DNA from: Protopterus annectens
Taxonomy: Eukaryota; Chordata; Ceratodontiformes; Protopteridae
Reading direction: 5' to 3'
Assembly: GCF_019279795.1 (NCBI RefSeq)
Contig: NC_056726.1
Location: forward strand, 1,138,096,882 to 1,138,160,881
DNA: 64,000 nt
Below are positions 9,583-22,451 of the stretch, one piece after another (within the stretch, counting starts at the first letter, position 1; the number at the start of each line of letters is the position of its first letter). A program made the position numbers and the translations under genes. A model generated the notes under the pieces. That model was not told where the DNA came from and did no database searches. It was given only the letters and a program-made list of their open reading frames with translations.

Positions 9583-12269
9583 ATGCTACTCAACACCAGG
9601 AGTTTAAATCTCAGAATGTACGTGCTCAAAGCACTCCTCAGTATGGAGAACGTCGACATCTGTGCAGTAACTGAAACCTGGTTCAAGGTTCCAGAGAGCA
9701 CCCCAGCACTACTGGACTTCAACTTATACCACAGGTTTCAGCCACAGAACATGGACCGAAACACAAAAGGAGGGGGTGTATCCATATTCATCAAGGATAC
9801 CCACACCTCCAGGTTAGTGGCGCAGCATGATACCTCTGAGATCATCCATGTGCAACTAACATCGGGCAAATCTGCAATGCAAATTGTGGCCTGCTACAGA
9901 TCACCCTCCATGACCCAGGGCCACCACTCCACCTTTGTGGAGACACTGGAAAACATGAAGGTCCTACCGAACACCCTGATATTGGGCGATTTCAATTACC
10001 CTACCATTCACTGGGAAAATTACTTGAGTACAAACTCCCATGCCCAGCTCTTCCTGGAATTCATCAACTCAAACACCCTGGATAAGCTGGTAAACTCCCC
10101 TACCAGAGGTGAAACATATTGAACCTGGTCATCACCAACATGGGTGACAGGTGTTCCACACCGGAAGTCAACCTGTCACTGGTGAGAGCAGACCATAAAC
10201 TAATCACTCTGGATGTCCACACCCCACCACCACCCCCATCTAAGGAAACCACAGTAAAAAACTTTTCTAAAGCAAACTTCACCTTACTTAAGACAGAGGT
10301 GGTAAGTTTCACAGCCCCCACGCTAAAGGATAATGCTGCCCAAGATGCAGAAACCTTTACAAATGCAATCTATGAGCACCTACAAGGATGCATGGATTGT
10401 GCCATCCCTAGCAAAACCAAGACTCACGCCTCTAAGAGAAGGAAACCAGTTTGGTGGACCCCTGCCATGAACAGGCTCTACAATAGAAGGAGGAAACTAG
10501 TTCAGAAAAAAAGCAAATCCAAAGAAGGAAAGACATCCCTGATCAGTATCAGTAAGAAACTAAGGTCCCTCATGAAATCATCCAAGGCTAACTTTGAAAG
10601 AAAAATAGCAAAGGATTCAGAAGATAACCACAAAGCCTTCTTTAGCAATGTTAAGAATCTAAGTGGCAACTTGCAGATATGCACTGAACTAATACAAAAT
10701 AGCACAAAATATACCGAACCTACTGATATTGCCAACATCCTGGCATATAAATTGAGTGCAAACCTCACCCCCCTCTCACCTCCAAAATGGCCCACAACAA
10801 TACCGGAAATTTGTAGTGTCCCAAAAATCACAGATGCACAGGTGAAAACAGCCCTTTCAAAAGCCAAAAACACAGCATCAATGGGACCAGATGGTGTCCC
10901 AGGCTGTGTCTTGCACGAACAACAGAACAAACTAATCCCCCACCTAAACACGCTGTTCAACCTCAGTCTCTCCACAGGCTACGTGCCCATAGAATGGCGC
11001 ACAGCAATGGTTATTCCTCTCCACAAAGGAGGGGCCACAACTGACCCTGGTAACTATCACCCCATAAGCTTGACTAGCCTGGTCTGCAAGGCTGTGGAGC
11101 GCATCATCATGGAACTCATTAACAAAGACACTGGGAACCCCCAAACACTTGACCCGACCCAGTTCGACTTTGTTAAGGGCAGATCATGCCTACTGAACCT
11201 GGGTGACTTCTTCGAGACAGTCACCAAAGCCATAGACGAAGGAAAGGTGGTTCACACAGGCTACCTTGACCTTGCCAAGGCTTTCAACACCATTCCCCAC
11301 TCGGGTATTACAGAAAAACTCACCAGCCTGAACATAAACCCCAACGTCATGAGATTGGTTCCCAACTGGCTTACAGACAGAACTCACACGGTAAGAATAG
11401 AGCGCTCCAGGTCTGACTCTAAACCAGTCACAAGTGGTGTCCCACAAGGCTCGGTCCTGGGACCCCTACTGTTCGGCATATACTTTTCAGAAGTACAGGC
11501 AAACACAGGAGGACTATGGCTAACCAAGTTTGATGATGACTGCAAACTGGGAGCCATAATTGACTCTCCGGCTGACATGGACATCCTCCAAAAGGGCCTT
11601 ACTGAGACAGACACCTGGTGTCAATGTCATGGCCTCAAGCTAAATGCCAAAAAATACATAGTCATCCTGTTTGGGAAAAGCAAAACATCCACGAATTACC
11701 ACATAGGTGGCAGCCCCCTTAATACACAAGAGGTGATAAGAGATCTGGGGACCCAGGTAGATAGTAATCTCTCCTTTGACAATCATATTGCCAAAGTAGT
11801 TAGGAAATCCTTCTATGTGGCCCATCTAATTACTAAAGGGTTCACATCTAGAAATAAAGAGGTTATAGTGCCCCTCTACTCGTCACTCATTAGACCCATC
11901 ATAGAGTACAATGCCCCATTTGGGATGTACCTCACAAGACACTTCCAACAGCTGGAAAGACCACAAAAGTACCTCACCAAGAGGATTACTGGCCTCAAAC
12001 ATATGTCCTATGCAGCCCGACTGAAAAAACTCTGGCTGTACTCAGTGGCATATCGCTTACTCAGAGGTGATCTCTGCCTGACTTACAAAGCCATGTCCAA
12101 CTCAGAATTGATGGACATGCTCCACCTAAAGAAATCCAAGTCACTGCAAGCCATGCGCTCTCGTGAGCTAAACCTCACCACAACAATAAATAGAACATGC
12201 TGGAGGGATAGATTCCTGTCACAGAGACTCACCATGCTTTGGAACAAAATTTCAAACTACATTAGGTAG
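9583..12269 (+). pseudogene. CR1 ORF2, endonuclease plus reverse transcriptase with one frameshift
   Basis: The endonuclease part (9583-10118) has AVTETWF, GGGVSIFIKD and ILGDFNYP. A one-base loss near 10116 shifts into a 716-codon frame (10119-12269) that holds RADHKL, the Lys/Arg-rich linker, NYHPISLTS, motif A LDLAKAFN, GVPQGSVLGPLLF and motif C KFDDDCKLG. The catalytic Asp pair is kept, although the usual Ala of the ADD motif is Asp. The C-terminal region continues to the normal stop. It is the closest thing to an intact protein in the window. Confidence 0.9.
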
Positions 12270-12472
12270 AGCCCCTCATTAACACTCTTCAAGAGAAACC
12301 TTGATGAGTGGATGGGTAACAGAAAATAACCCCTGGGATCACTTCATTGGCTCTGCTTGACAGAGGATCAGTTAATTAATCAATGGGGCATCAAAAGCCG
12401 ACACACTCTGGCTACGCTTATAAATGCCCTCGAGCAGATAGCCTAGTACCTACCTATGAACCTATGAACCTA

Positions 12473-13649
12473 TAACACTTCTCTTCTGCTGCATACATGC
12501 CACTTGCTTCCCCTCAGTCTCTCCAATTGAGCAACATGAGCCTGCCTATTGAACTCACATTCAATGACAGCTGGGGAAAGAACAGCAAAGAACAGAAGAG
12601 CATTATGCATACCAGTCTTACCTATATTTAGCTTTCTAAGTATGACAAGTCTCTCTTATTGTTATAGTTACACAGCTGTGGGATGTCTGCAGTTTCAAAT
12701 TCATTAAAACAAGGGTTGAGGGTATCCCTTTTTCACCTGTGTAGGTCATTAAAATGATGACTACATTGCTCTGTAGTTCATGGGATGCCAGTGGCACTGG
12801 ATACAGCCTGAGCCAAAGTGTTCCATGCCTCAGACTTGTACTGGGAGCCAGAATAGTCCCCCTGCAGAAGCCCTTGGCTGTGGCACTTTGCAAAGAATGC
12901 AATAAATATTCTGTACTCTTGGATACCCCACCTCTGTGCCATAAACTAATGCCAGACATGTCTACCAACCAAACTAGAGCAATGGAAACCGATGCTTTCC
13001 TGCCAATTCCAGGTCTCGTGTTTACTGGTAGTGCTCAAACACCAGCAATGATGCCATCTATAATTGCAAGATGTTAAGCAGAGAGCAGCGGTGCCAAGCA
13101 GAGAGGAATTAATTAATTTAAATTGTAAGGTTAATCTGACACTAGGCCTTAGTTTGAGGGGTGTCTACTGATGTAGCCTGGAAATATATATTGGAAATTT
13201 GAAGGTAACTGTTAAGTGAGTTATGTTTACAGACATGTACTGGGGGAATAAATGTAATGATGTGACACATTTGTTTTTGCCTTTATCCCACTGAGGAAAA
13301 TTGATTTTTACACTGTGGGATTCAAACTTTGGCATAAGGGACAAAACATTTTCTTCCACAGCAATGACTTTCCATATTTGACATAGAAGAAGTGCTGTTC
13401 AGACATAGTCAGGAATCATAGGTAAATGTAGCTGACATTCTGAGCTGTTACACATGTATGTGTGTGATCTGAAAAGATTATTGGACATATATCCAGTAGT
13501 ATATGTGTTGTATGTAATTGTAAAGGCTATACAAGTCCAGATAGCATAATTGCGCTTATAGAATTATAGTAGCTCAATCATATATCTGAAAACACAGTGA
13601 TAGTGTCTTATCCCTCATACATGTAATTCCTATCTGTTCCACTATCTAA
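12473..13649. other. No recognised feature
   Basis: Open frames up to about 110 codons on both strands show no family signature and no splice-site pattern I could support. Confidence 0.5.
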
Positions 13650-13935
13650 TGTGTTATAAGTGAGAATGAATATGGTGGTAGGTGGAACAGCAGTAAAAGT
13701 GAACAGAATATCATATATTAGAACTCAAGACCATGTGTATGGTAGTCCTCTACTTACACCTGTTGCCACAAGAATGATGGAAAAACACTTGTATGCTTTT
13801 CTGTTCATTGCTATAAACTGCACTGTCACAACAGTAAAAATAAGTTGCACAACTTGTACTAGAACCCATGACTATCTGTACTCCAGCCCTACATTTACAA
13901 CTGCTGCCACAGGACTAGTTATATGAGCATTTCTA
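13650..13935. repeat. Two-copy tandem repeat, ~140 bp
   Basis: The blocks cagtaaaagtgaacag, tagaactcaagaccatg, ctacttacacctgttgccaca (13690-13773) recur in diverged form as cagtaaaaataagttg, tagaacccatgac, ctacatttacaactgctgccaca (13832-13912). The repeated gaacyca-gac block may derive from a tRNA-like B box on the reverse strand. Confidence 0.5.
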
Positions 13936-15205
13936 ATTTCCTAATCATTCTTAAGGTCTCTGTGTTAACCACTGTGAAATGCCATTTAGTGCACTCGAGC
14001 GAGGGAAAACAAAAATTGCAATAATATATTGTTTTTGACTTTTGCCCTTTTGCAGACACCATTTTTACGTGTTCTGCAGGTGTTCTGTATGTTTCCTGGA
14101 TGGTCCACTAGTCCAGTTTGAGCACTGATGTGCTTTGGGCAAACAAAATATGCACAGCCAAACCTGACATTCATTTTATCTGTTCCTTCTGTTTGCGCGA
14201 AGCCATGCATTGCACAAACACTGCCACCCCAAAAAGAAACAAGATGAAAATTAGTTGAAATGAAAAACAATCTATGACATACACACTACAAAATGCTAGT
14301 ATACATGAAATGTTTCTACATAGGTCTAGATTTGAACTCTCACTCCAATGAGCCTTCAGAAAACAGTAAGGGTGCCTTATCCCTCTGTGCCACACAAACA
14401 CCTTTGCAAAGAAACTGAAATCATTCTGCATACCACCAACTGCAACATCATCTACAGTAATATGAAACCATATAACTTATTTGTACATTTATTACTTTTG
14501 GATGTAGTGCACTATGTGATCACACAACCAGTTATGACTATTGCTTGCAAATATGCAACTCTGCCTCACCTTTCTGTGTTTTTGCCCATTCTTCTTATAT
14601 GACCAAGTATCTAAGACATGCGGTCTGTAAGCCATTATATATCTTTGTCCTTCAAATGTGTATGGATATTAAACGGCAATAATATTATATGTAGTTGTCA
14701 ACAAATGAAGGATAGGTTGGATGTTAATGAACAGAACTTGGGGATTATGTGCTGCATACCTACATTTCTAACCTTGACAGAATTACATCTAACACTTTGT
14801 AAATCTAACGTAGGCCAGTCTGCATTGCTGTTGTATTTTCCTTCTCCCTACCAGTAAACATTCACAGATGCAATCCATTAAAACCAAACACTGAGGGAGT
14901 GCCTGCACTATGTTTACATCAGATACACAGAGCAAAGTAGTTGGGATTCAGCAATTATAATGAGTTCACATCTCATTTGCATATTCACTGTGTTGACAGC
15001 CCAGAATCTACAACATAAAAAGGCAATAATGTAGCTAGAGAAACTGAAGGTGAGGAGATTTGTTTATGTGGAGAACACAGAAAAGAGCCTATTACTTTGG
15101 GATGTATCTGCACAGAGGATTACTAAACTTGAGAAGGTATGCTAGCATTTTGTCAGCTATATACTGCATATGCTGAAAAGTAGTTAAGAAAAAGCTGTTT
15201 AATAG

Positions 15206-15207
<2 letters not shown>
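13936..15207. other. Unassigned DNA with a possible tRNA-like remnant
   Basis: Near 14325-14400 the reverse strand reads gtgtggcacagagggataaggcaccc, then gagagttcaaatctag, which resembles the A and B boxes of a tRNA-derived SINE head. The rest has no feature I can support. Confidence 0.4.

Positions 15208-15294
<87 letters not shown>
15208..15294. repeat. (TA)n(TG)n compound microsatellite
   Basis: About 55 bp of TA followed by about 30 bp of TG. Confidence 0.97.
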
Positions 15295-15297
<3 letters not shown>

Positions 15298-15711
15298 ACA
15301 AAGGCTACACTATTATCTGCATGCATTTTTTAGACCTATACTGGTGACATGGGCATGTTTGTTGTCAGGGCATTTCACAGGTATACATGATTGGCAATAG
15401 CTTAAAATGGAATGTTCTGTGTTAAATCTGAAGACACGTTTCAGGGACAGTTCATTTGATAGCACTTTTAGGATTTCAATGATGGTTTGTTAGAAAAATG
15501 TGTCATTTGCCTGTTTTTTTTTTGGGGGGGGTGCAAAGATGCATTTCTGTTATGGTGCAAACAAGGACTTGTTATTTTTACTCTCCTTTTTTTTTTTGCA
15601 TCCAACCTGTTGTTCATATTTCAAATCTTTAGATTGTTTTATGTTTTTATGTGGGTAATACTGAAATGCTAACTTTTCTGTTTTAACTGAGAACAGTGAC
15701 TTTGTTGATAT
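15295..15711. other. No recognised feature
   Basis: T-rich DNA with several poly(T) runs, for example 15514-15535 and 15588-15597. No coding or repeat-family signal. Confidence 0.55.
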
Positions 15712-18440
15712 GATCATAGGATTAAAAGAGGTTACTAGGCTAATGGTCCTGGGACCCTTACAAGCCTAGCCAAGTTAAACCCTTGTGCCCATGAGTGCCT
15801 GTTAATAGCAGACACTAGAATCAGCATCTATTGCCTCTGTACAAGAGGGACACTGGTGGAACCCAGGGGCAAACCTTTGCATACCCATCCAATTGCCCAA
15901 ATTCTGCTTAAATAGGGTCAACGAGGGGCTATTTTTCATATATATTGGAAGTTTGTTCCAAAGATGAAGCAACCTCTGGGAGACAAGTTTATCCCTCCAG
16001 CAGGTTCTGCTGATGTTGCATACCAGTTTAAGGTCCCTAGAGCAAGTGAACCGCTTGCCATTTGACTTGCAAATGTGCAGCATTTCCATTAAAGCCTTAT
16101 ATGCAAGAAACAGGTCACCTCTGAGCAGTTTGTATGACACAGAGAATAGTGACAGTGATTTCAATCTGTCCACATATGGCATGTGCCCTGAATTTTCTTT
16201 GTAAGGAACCTTTGCGGTCTCTCCAATTGGTGAAGATGCTTGAAAAGGTACATACCAAAGGGAGCATTGCACTCAATTACTGGCCTGATCAGGGAAGAGT
16301 ACAGGGGGATTATAACCTCTTTTTTTCTGGAGGCAATGCCCTTACTTATGAGATGAGAATATAATACACTCTTCTCATGACTGTGGAGCCATGTTTATTG
16401 AAGGTACGGTTGCTGTCAACCTGTGTGCCCAGATCTCTCACTATTGAATGGATGCTTAGAGTTTTGCTGTTTATGTGGTAATTTGCAGGAACATTACCCT
16501 TGCTGAAGGGGATGATAATGCATTTTATAGCATTTACTTTAAGACCATGACTTTGGCATCATTTGTCTGTGTAAGTCCCTCTTGCAGGATGTTGACATTG
16601 TTTGAGGAGTCAATGACTGCTCCCAGTTTGCAGTCATCAACGAACTTTGTCAGCCACAGATCTTTAGTTTTTGCCTGGACTTTGGAGAAGTAGATACCAA
16701 ACAGTAGGGGTTTCAGAACCGATCCATGTGGGACGCTGCTCGTTACAGGTCTGCTAGATGAGGTGGAGTCCCCTATTTAATTGAATGAGTACTATCAGTC
16801 AGCCAGGTTTGCAACCCACCTGATAATATATGGGTTGATACCCAACTGGATGAGTTTATCAAACATACTTGAGCCAGGGATTTTGTCAAAGACTTTGACC
16901 AATCCAGGTAGGCAGTATTCACATCGTTGCCTTCATCTTGGGTTTGGTGACTGTCTTGAAGAAGTCCACCAAGTTTAGCAGACAACATCTCCCTTTGACA
17001 AACCCAAACTGAGTGGGGTCAAATATTTGGAGATTTCCTATATCTTTATTGATAAGGTCTATGATGACTTGGTCCATGGCCTTGCAGATAACGCTGGTCA
17101 AACTAATGGGTCTATAGTTCCTGGGCTCCATGGATATACCCGCTTTGTGCAAAGGGATGATGTTAGCTGTTTTTCATTCCTCTAGAATGAAGACAGTGCT
17201 TAGGCTGTGATTGAAAAGAGTACACAGTGATGTTGCTAATTCCTATTTTAACCCGTGTAGAACACAGCCTGGGATGTTATTTGGATGCATAGATGCTGTG
17301 TTTTTGGCCTTGGAGAGGGTGTTTATGACCTGGTCCTTTGAGATGCTAGGTGGTGGACAGATGGTAGGGATGCTTAGAAGTATGTGTGGTGGGAATGGGG
17401 TGGTGAAATTTTCGCTAAACCTGTCAGCCAGCAGATTTGCTATATTCACAGATTCTACAGGTTCTGTATATGTAGTATCATTAGATACAATTTCAGCACA
17501 GATCTGGGACTTTCCTTTGAGGTCCTGGATACAACTTAAGAATGCCTTATGGGTGTCCTTAGTTTGGGAAGCTAATTTGGATTCTTAGTTAGCTTTGGAA
17601 GATTTCACAAGTAGTCTTATTTGCTTGTTTAGGTTGAGGAGGGAGTGTTTCCAGCTTTGTGTCCTTTCCTTCCTGCAATTATACAGCAATTTCTTTCTAT
17701 TATTGTGTAGTCTGTTAATGACAGATGAGCACCAGGAACATTTGCTCTTCCCTGAAGATCTTATGGTCCTACCAGGTACAGTAGAGTCAATATAATTGTA
17801 CAGATGCGTATAAAACCCAGCATAGGTGTTCTTTTCATCTGTGAGGGGATGGCTATGATGCTACTCATTCTGTCCCTTAAGAGGTTGTAATTGGCCTTGG
17901 AAATTTTTTTATGCTAGTTGCTGCTAAGGGGGGGGGGGGGTGGTATGGTGTTGTAGTTACTTCTAACAAGATTTATTTGTGGTCAGATCTCATCATGGAG
18001 AGCAGTACACTGGGGGTGAGGGTGAAATGGTCCCCCATGTTGGTGAAAACCAGATCTAGGGTATTTAACCCCCTTATGGGTTATCAAAGAGCTGATCCAG
18101 GACATTGGAGTTAAGGAAATCAAGTAACCTTTGGACAGGTGAGTTAGAACAAGTATAATTTACCCAGTCAGTGGAAGGGTAATTAAAGTTGCCTAAAACC
18201 AGGACGTTTGGTTGTATCTTGCTTGATTCAAGTGGATCCAAGTAGGCTGAGTGAATGTCCTGATTCATGGAAGGGGACTTATATTACTGGCAATGACTTG
18301 GAGAAGGGTCTTACCAACTGTCAATTGCACCTGATGTAATTCCAGGAAATTGTGCTGCATTACCATCTAGAGGGTGTATGTATTTTTAATGAATGATGAT
18401 ACACCACCTCCTTTAGTTCTCATGCCTTTGGTTTGTGGTC
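15712..18440 (-). mobile_element. CR1-type LINE, reverse strand, 5'-truncated
   Basis: The 3' end near 15720-15780 reads, on the reverse strand, ggcttgtaagggtcc and ctaggctaatg-like blocks of the CR1 tail, without a long terminal repeat. ORF2 runs leftward to about 18440, where the sequence stops inside the endonuclease. It is a different subfamily from the copy at 7420-12472. Confidence 0.85.
15802..18440 (-). pseudogene. CR1 ORF2, broken
   Basis: From the right end come GGGVSSFIKN (about 18390-18420), LGNFNYPSTDW of the endonuclease (about 18180-18200, where the usual GDFN Asp is Asn), the basic linker, and QVINTLSKAKNTASM (17280-17350). Next are YRPISLTS with FDPTQFGFVKGRCCLLNL (17000-17110) and the motif B and C region near 16600-16760. 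The last is the C-terminal part with DRLKSLSLFSVSYKLLRGDL (16090-16190). Many stops and shifts; no part could be translated whole. Confidence 0.85.
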
Positions 18441-18444
18441 TAAA

Positions 18445-19345
18445 AGTGTGGAAGGACATGTGCACCATAGAGCTACTGACATAATCTCATCTGCATGGAG
18501 AGCAGCTGCAGTGGCCAAGCATTGGATTGGTACTGGGGGACTTGCTACAGAGCCACCACTAACAGCAAATGAAGAGTTCCTGTCTACTGTCAGGTATCCA
18601 GACAGCTCACAGAAAAATGCAGAACAGCATGTTCTTGACATTGCTGCTACTGTTTCAGGGACAGCAAGCCTGTCCCAGGAGGGGCTTCTAGTTAGGCTTT
18701 TGTATCTCCATTTTTAAATGCTGTTGTGTAGTTCAGCTATTTAAATCAATATGTTAGTTCTGTTTCAGCAGACATTTTGTTGTGGTGGTATTGAAGATTG
18801 CTATGGTTAACAACATATTTTCTGATTGATTACAGATGGCCTTAGGCTGGACTTGTCATCCAAGTTCTTGCTGATAGCATAGTTAATTATTTATCTGCTA
18901 GGGGGCCGGCATTCTTGTGGCCATAGATCAGCCACATCATCTGCTGTTAGCCATTGTGGATGTGCCTGATCACAATCCCAAAGTGATAGTACTTCAACTG
19001 CTCCATCAGTGGCTGAGATGTCCACACCCAGATGTGGCAGGCCATGGAGTTGTGGTCCTGGGCATCCTTGTGAGTAGAGCTCATCCAGCAGACATCAGTC
19101 ATGTTCAGTTTGCAGCAGTACATCTGATGATGGGTATGGACATGCTAGTGCAACTCCTGGCAGAGCCAGTTCTTGTGGTCAGATATAACAATGATGAACT
19201 GACACCTCTACCATGCATGGCTCACACCTGTCTGACATACCAAGATGTAGAGTTAGCACAGTGCTTGGCTGTGTTCTTGCAGATACTCGCACACCAATTT
19301 CACCTGGAGGACCCATACAGACACACACACAGCAGTTTCAACTAA
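18445..19345 (+). pseudogene. Possible Harbinger-associated Myb-like protein fragment
   Basis: PIF/Harbinger DNA transposons usually encode a transposase and a Myb/SANT-like DNA-binding partner. The frame at 18433-18717 contains AVAKHWIGTGGLATEPPLTA, which resembles the stretch after the Myb fold in those partners (a TGG...PLT-EE pattern). The fold itself would lie upstream, where the reverse CR1 copy now ends. A second open frame at 18917-19345 is unrecognised. The neighbouring reverse-strand transposase is the main support. Confidence 0.35.
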
Positions 19346-20187
19346 TTTTGTCTCATTGGCCATTTGTTTCTTTATCCAAATGTCTGTCTGCTTCTCTTTT
19401 TTACTCGCACACACTCACCAACCTTTTGTGTCAACATAGGCTTCCTACCCCCCCCCCCCACACACACACAGCACCCTGAGCAAGTGATGAAAACTGTGCC
19501 ATATCCCTGCTTAGTATCATTTGGATTCAGGGATACATACGCTTTGTGTCTGATGCTCAGGGGCAGAGATGGGTTAGTGCTTAGTATCTCTGCATTTGTG
19601 ATGCTGAATTGGTAATTTTACCTTTAACTTATATTGGGCTTATAACCATCAAATTTTTTCTTTCTCTATTGTTAATGATCTTGTGAGGGTTATGAAGTCT
19701 GAAACTGCAATATGTATCATTACTCTGTAACTTCTATCTTTAATGATTTTCCAGTACAAACATATGGTGCTGCACTGAGGGCATGCATTGAGCATCACTA
19801 CTTTTGTGAGATATGACTGTGTGAATCTTTAATGCCCAGGGCATGCTACTTAATAATGAGCACATATAAGTCAAATAAGTCTTTGCTGTCATATGTTAAG
19901 GTCATTACGTACAAATCACCCACTGTTTACTAGCTTACCCTACCAAGTAACAACTATGCCAGTCACTCGTATTATTATACAATACATTCCAGTTTCAACA
20001 CTTAGTTTGTAAATCCAGAAGTTGTAACATTTGTAGTTCAGGGCTGACTCTGTCTGATGCAAGCAGTACACAGCCAATACATGGGTAGGTAAAGGTTGTG
20101 AGAGTTGCCTGGCATCAATGCTACTATATGTATGTGCGTAGGAAGAAGGTTTTTTGGCCCTTAGATGGTGAGTGAGTGTGCTATGCA
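19346..20187. other. Probable remainder of the Harbinger element; otherwise unassigned
   Basis: Contains a C-run followed by CA repeats at 19448-19470. No open frame with a family signature, and no terminal inverted repeat recognised. Confidence 0.4.
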
Positions 20188-21170
20188 TCATCTTTTAGCC
20201 AATGTGAAGGCATATTGAGCATGCCTATATCTGCCTAAACCTATAGCAGTTGATGCTTCCCCCTCTGACCCCTTACCTGCATGTGGCTGTGGTGACCTTG
20301 ACATTGGTGGTGGGATGTGTGCCCCTTCCCCTTGTTGAGCCTGCTGAAGTTGTTTTCTCAGAATGATGTTGTGTAACATAGTACATACTGTGAATATTTC
20401 AGCACATGTACATGTATTGTATTGCAGGGCTCCCCCAGATGTATCATGCACCAGATGCACCAGAACTACAGCTTCAGCAGCCCAAACACATGCTCTATGA
20501 TATGATATATCTGGTTTGAGCCTGTGGCTCATTAAGCCATTCTCCAGCAGGTGTGTGTGCATTTCTGATTGGTATCATCAGCCACGGTTCCAGTGTGTAA
20601 CTTGCATCCTCCAGTAAATGACCCTGTGGGTTATCTCCCTAGTGAAATTCTAATACAGCTGGGAGGTGTGCCAGATATGTGAGTCGTGGTAACTGTCTGG
20701 GATGCCAGCACACACATACAACATGATTCCCTTGGCATTACACATGACTTGGCAGTTACTAGATTGAAAGCCCTTTCTATTAATATAGATCCTTCCCTGT
20801 TCCATGGGTGGTGCCTTAATTTCTACATGTGTGTAATCCATAGCACCCAGTACTTCAGGATAGTGCGCTACAGGGTAGAATGGCTGCACATTTCTGGCCT
20901 ATCCTCAGGAGTTTGGGGAAATTATATCTGGACACTAGCATATTGGAGCATAGCATTTAGGAATTGATGGAGGATCCTAGATGTTGATGCCTGTGACACC
21001 CCCAGCATGTCCCCTGTTGGTCTCTGAAAGGTACCTGTACCTAAAATTCTAAGTGCTACACATACCTTTGTCTCCACTGAGGAGGGTTCCCCTTGGTTTG
21101 CCCTAGCTCTGAGTTGAGGATAACAGAGGTTGTAGAGTTCCTGTAGTGTGCTTCTATCCAATAGCACTCT
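20188..21170 (-). pseudogene. PIF/Harbinger (HARBI1-like) transposase, decayed
   Basis: The protein would cut and paste the transposon through a DDE nuclease. From the right end, the N-terminal helical part VETKVCVALRILGTGTFQRP and GVSQASTSRILHQF (20960-21120) is followed by LGAMDYTHVEIKAP (first catalytic Asp). Then come YINRKGFQSSNCQV and DSYHDSHIWHTSQL (second Asp, about 20655-20690). The third catalytic region is degenerate: the C-terminal part (20188-20562) keeps CEIFTVCTMLHNI-like AEIFTVCTMLHNI, but I see no clear Glu motif. Frameshifts occur near 20900 and 20600. The N-terminus is cut by the SINE at 21180. Confidence 0.85.
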
Positions 21171-21179
21171 ACAATTTCC

Positions 21180-21324
21180 TGGGAGGATGACATAATGGTT
21201 AAGGTGTTTACCTTAAAGACACAAGGTGCAGGGTTGGATTCTCACATGGGGTAACTGACTAGGCTTCAAATGGCCCAAAATGGCAGTTAGCTTAGTACTA
21301 ACCTATGAACATATACCTATGAAA
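21180..21324 (+). mobile_element. tRNA-derived SINE with CR1-like tail
   Basis: Head gggaggatgacataatggttaaggtg, B-box-like gggttggattctcac, body gactaggcttcaaatggccc, then cagttagcttagtactaacctatgaac and a short terminal repeat. It truncates the Harbinger transposase frame. Confidence 0.88.
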
Positions 21325-22143
21325 ATGCAGATTGTAAAAAGCTAAGGGTCTGAAAACTTTTCTCCTTCTTGGCCTATTAACAGCAGCAGCAGCATAGGCT
21401 TCAGCCTGTTGCACATACACTTGAATTAAAGCAATAGCAGGGCCTAACATTGTTTCTGTGTAGACTCCTTTCAGTGGCTGTATTCCAATAGGTTTTGGTA
21501 ATCACAAGGAAAACCAGCACAGAGTCTATGTGGCTGCATTCTAGCTTGTGGAATAGCTACTCCATCTTGGATTGGTTGATTACCATACAATTTAGTTGCT
21601 TATGTTCTAGTTTGCATTCCATGCTGTTGACTTTGTAGAGTTACTTATTGAATCCAAAACAGTGCCCTACCATGTGCACATATTGCCATGATGCACACAT
21701 GGTGGGAACAGACATTGTAGGCTTTATTGAATCTGGCTAAATGTGTTTTAAATGTCCATTTACTACAAGCAATTCTACATTAACTTCCCAGCCACCTGCC
21801 CATGGTTCCAGTTTGTCTTTGATTTTCTCCAACTTATGCTCAGTTTTCCAATGTTTCATTAATTTTGTGTTCACGTGTTCTTCTGTAAAAGAGATATTTC
21901 TTCACTCGATTTGCACCGTTCACTTTCTATTTAGATTCAAATCATATAACACAAAGTATGACCATGGTGCACTTGCCTGCTTTTGTTTTGTAATATAGTT
22001 TACAGAGCTGTTTCAAACAACTATGGAAAACTGTTTCCATATCAAAGATAACCAGAACTATCAACTGTTGAATTGTCATTCTAATGGCAGGCATTATTCC
22101 AGAAGATGAACATAGGGAACCCTCAGAAAGGTAATAATAATTT
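21325..22143. other. No recognised feature
   Basis: No coding or repeat-family signal beyond short AT-rich runs. Confidence 0.55.
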
Positions 22144-22160
22144 ATATTGACCCAAATCCC

Positions 22161-22434
22161 AGGTAGCTGTGGTGGTGCAGCGGTTAGCATTGCGACCTCC
22201 CAGCAAAAGGTTCTCTGGTTTGATTCTTCCCTGTGGTCATGTGGGTTTCCTCCAGTTTCCTCACACATCCCAAAGACATTCTGTAGGTGGATTAGACATT
22301 CTAATTTGGCCCTATGCGTGTGCCTTCTGTGGAAGGTTGGGCACCTGGCTGGCAACTCCACACTGCCAATTGTTCTGCAGACTGTTGTTCTGCTGTGGTG
22401 AACCCTAACTGGGATAAGCTGAAAGGAGATGATG
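22161..22434 (+). mobile_element. V-SINE-like SINE with target duplication
   Basis: Head ggtggtgcagcggttagcattg and B-box-like ggtttgattcttccc; body gtgggtttcctccagtttcctcac and cccaaagacatt; tail ctgctgtggtgaaccctaac and gggataagctgaaagg. Flanks 22144-22160 and 22435-22451 are a 17-bp duplication (atattgacccaartccc, one mismatch), showing insertion by retrotransposition. Confidence 0.92.
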
Positions 22435-22451
22435 ATATTGACCCAAGTCCC

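Larger units (their letters stand above)
7420..12472 (+). mobile_element. CR1-type LINE, nearly full length
   Basis: Order: repeated 5'UTR units (7420-8400), ORF1 with esterase-like end (8549-9560), ORF2 endonuclease plus reverse transcriptase (9583-12269), and a 3'UTR closing with repeats of the type ctatgaacctatgaacc (12447-12472). It is the best-preserved element in the window, with one frameshift in ORF2 but several defects in ORF1. The 5' boundary is approximate. Confidence 0.85.
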
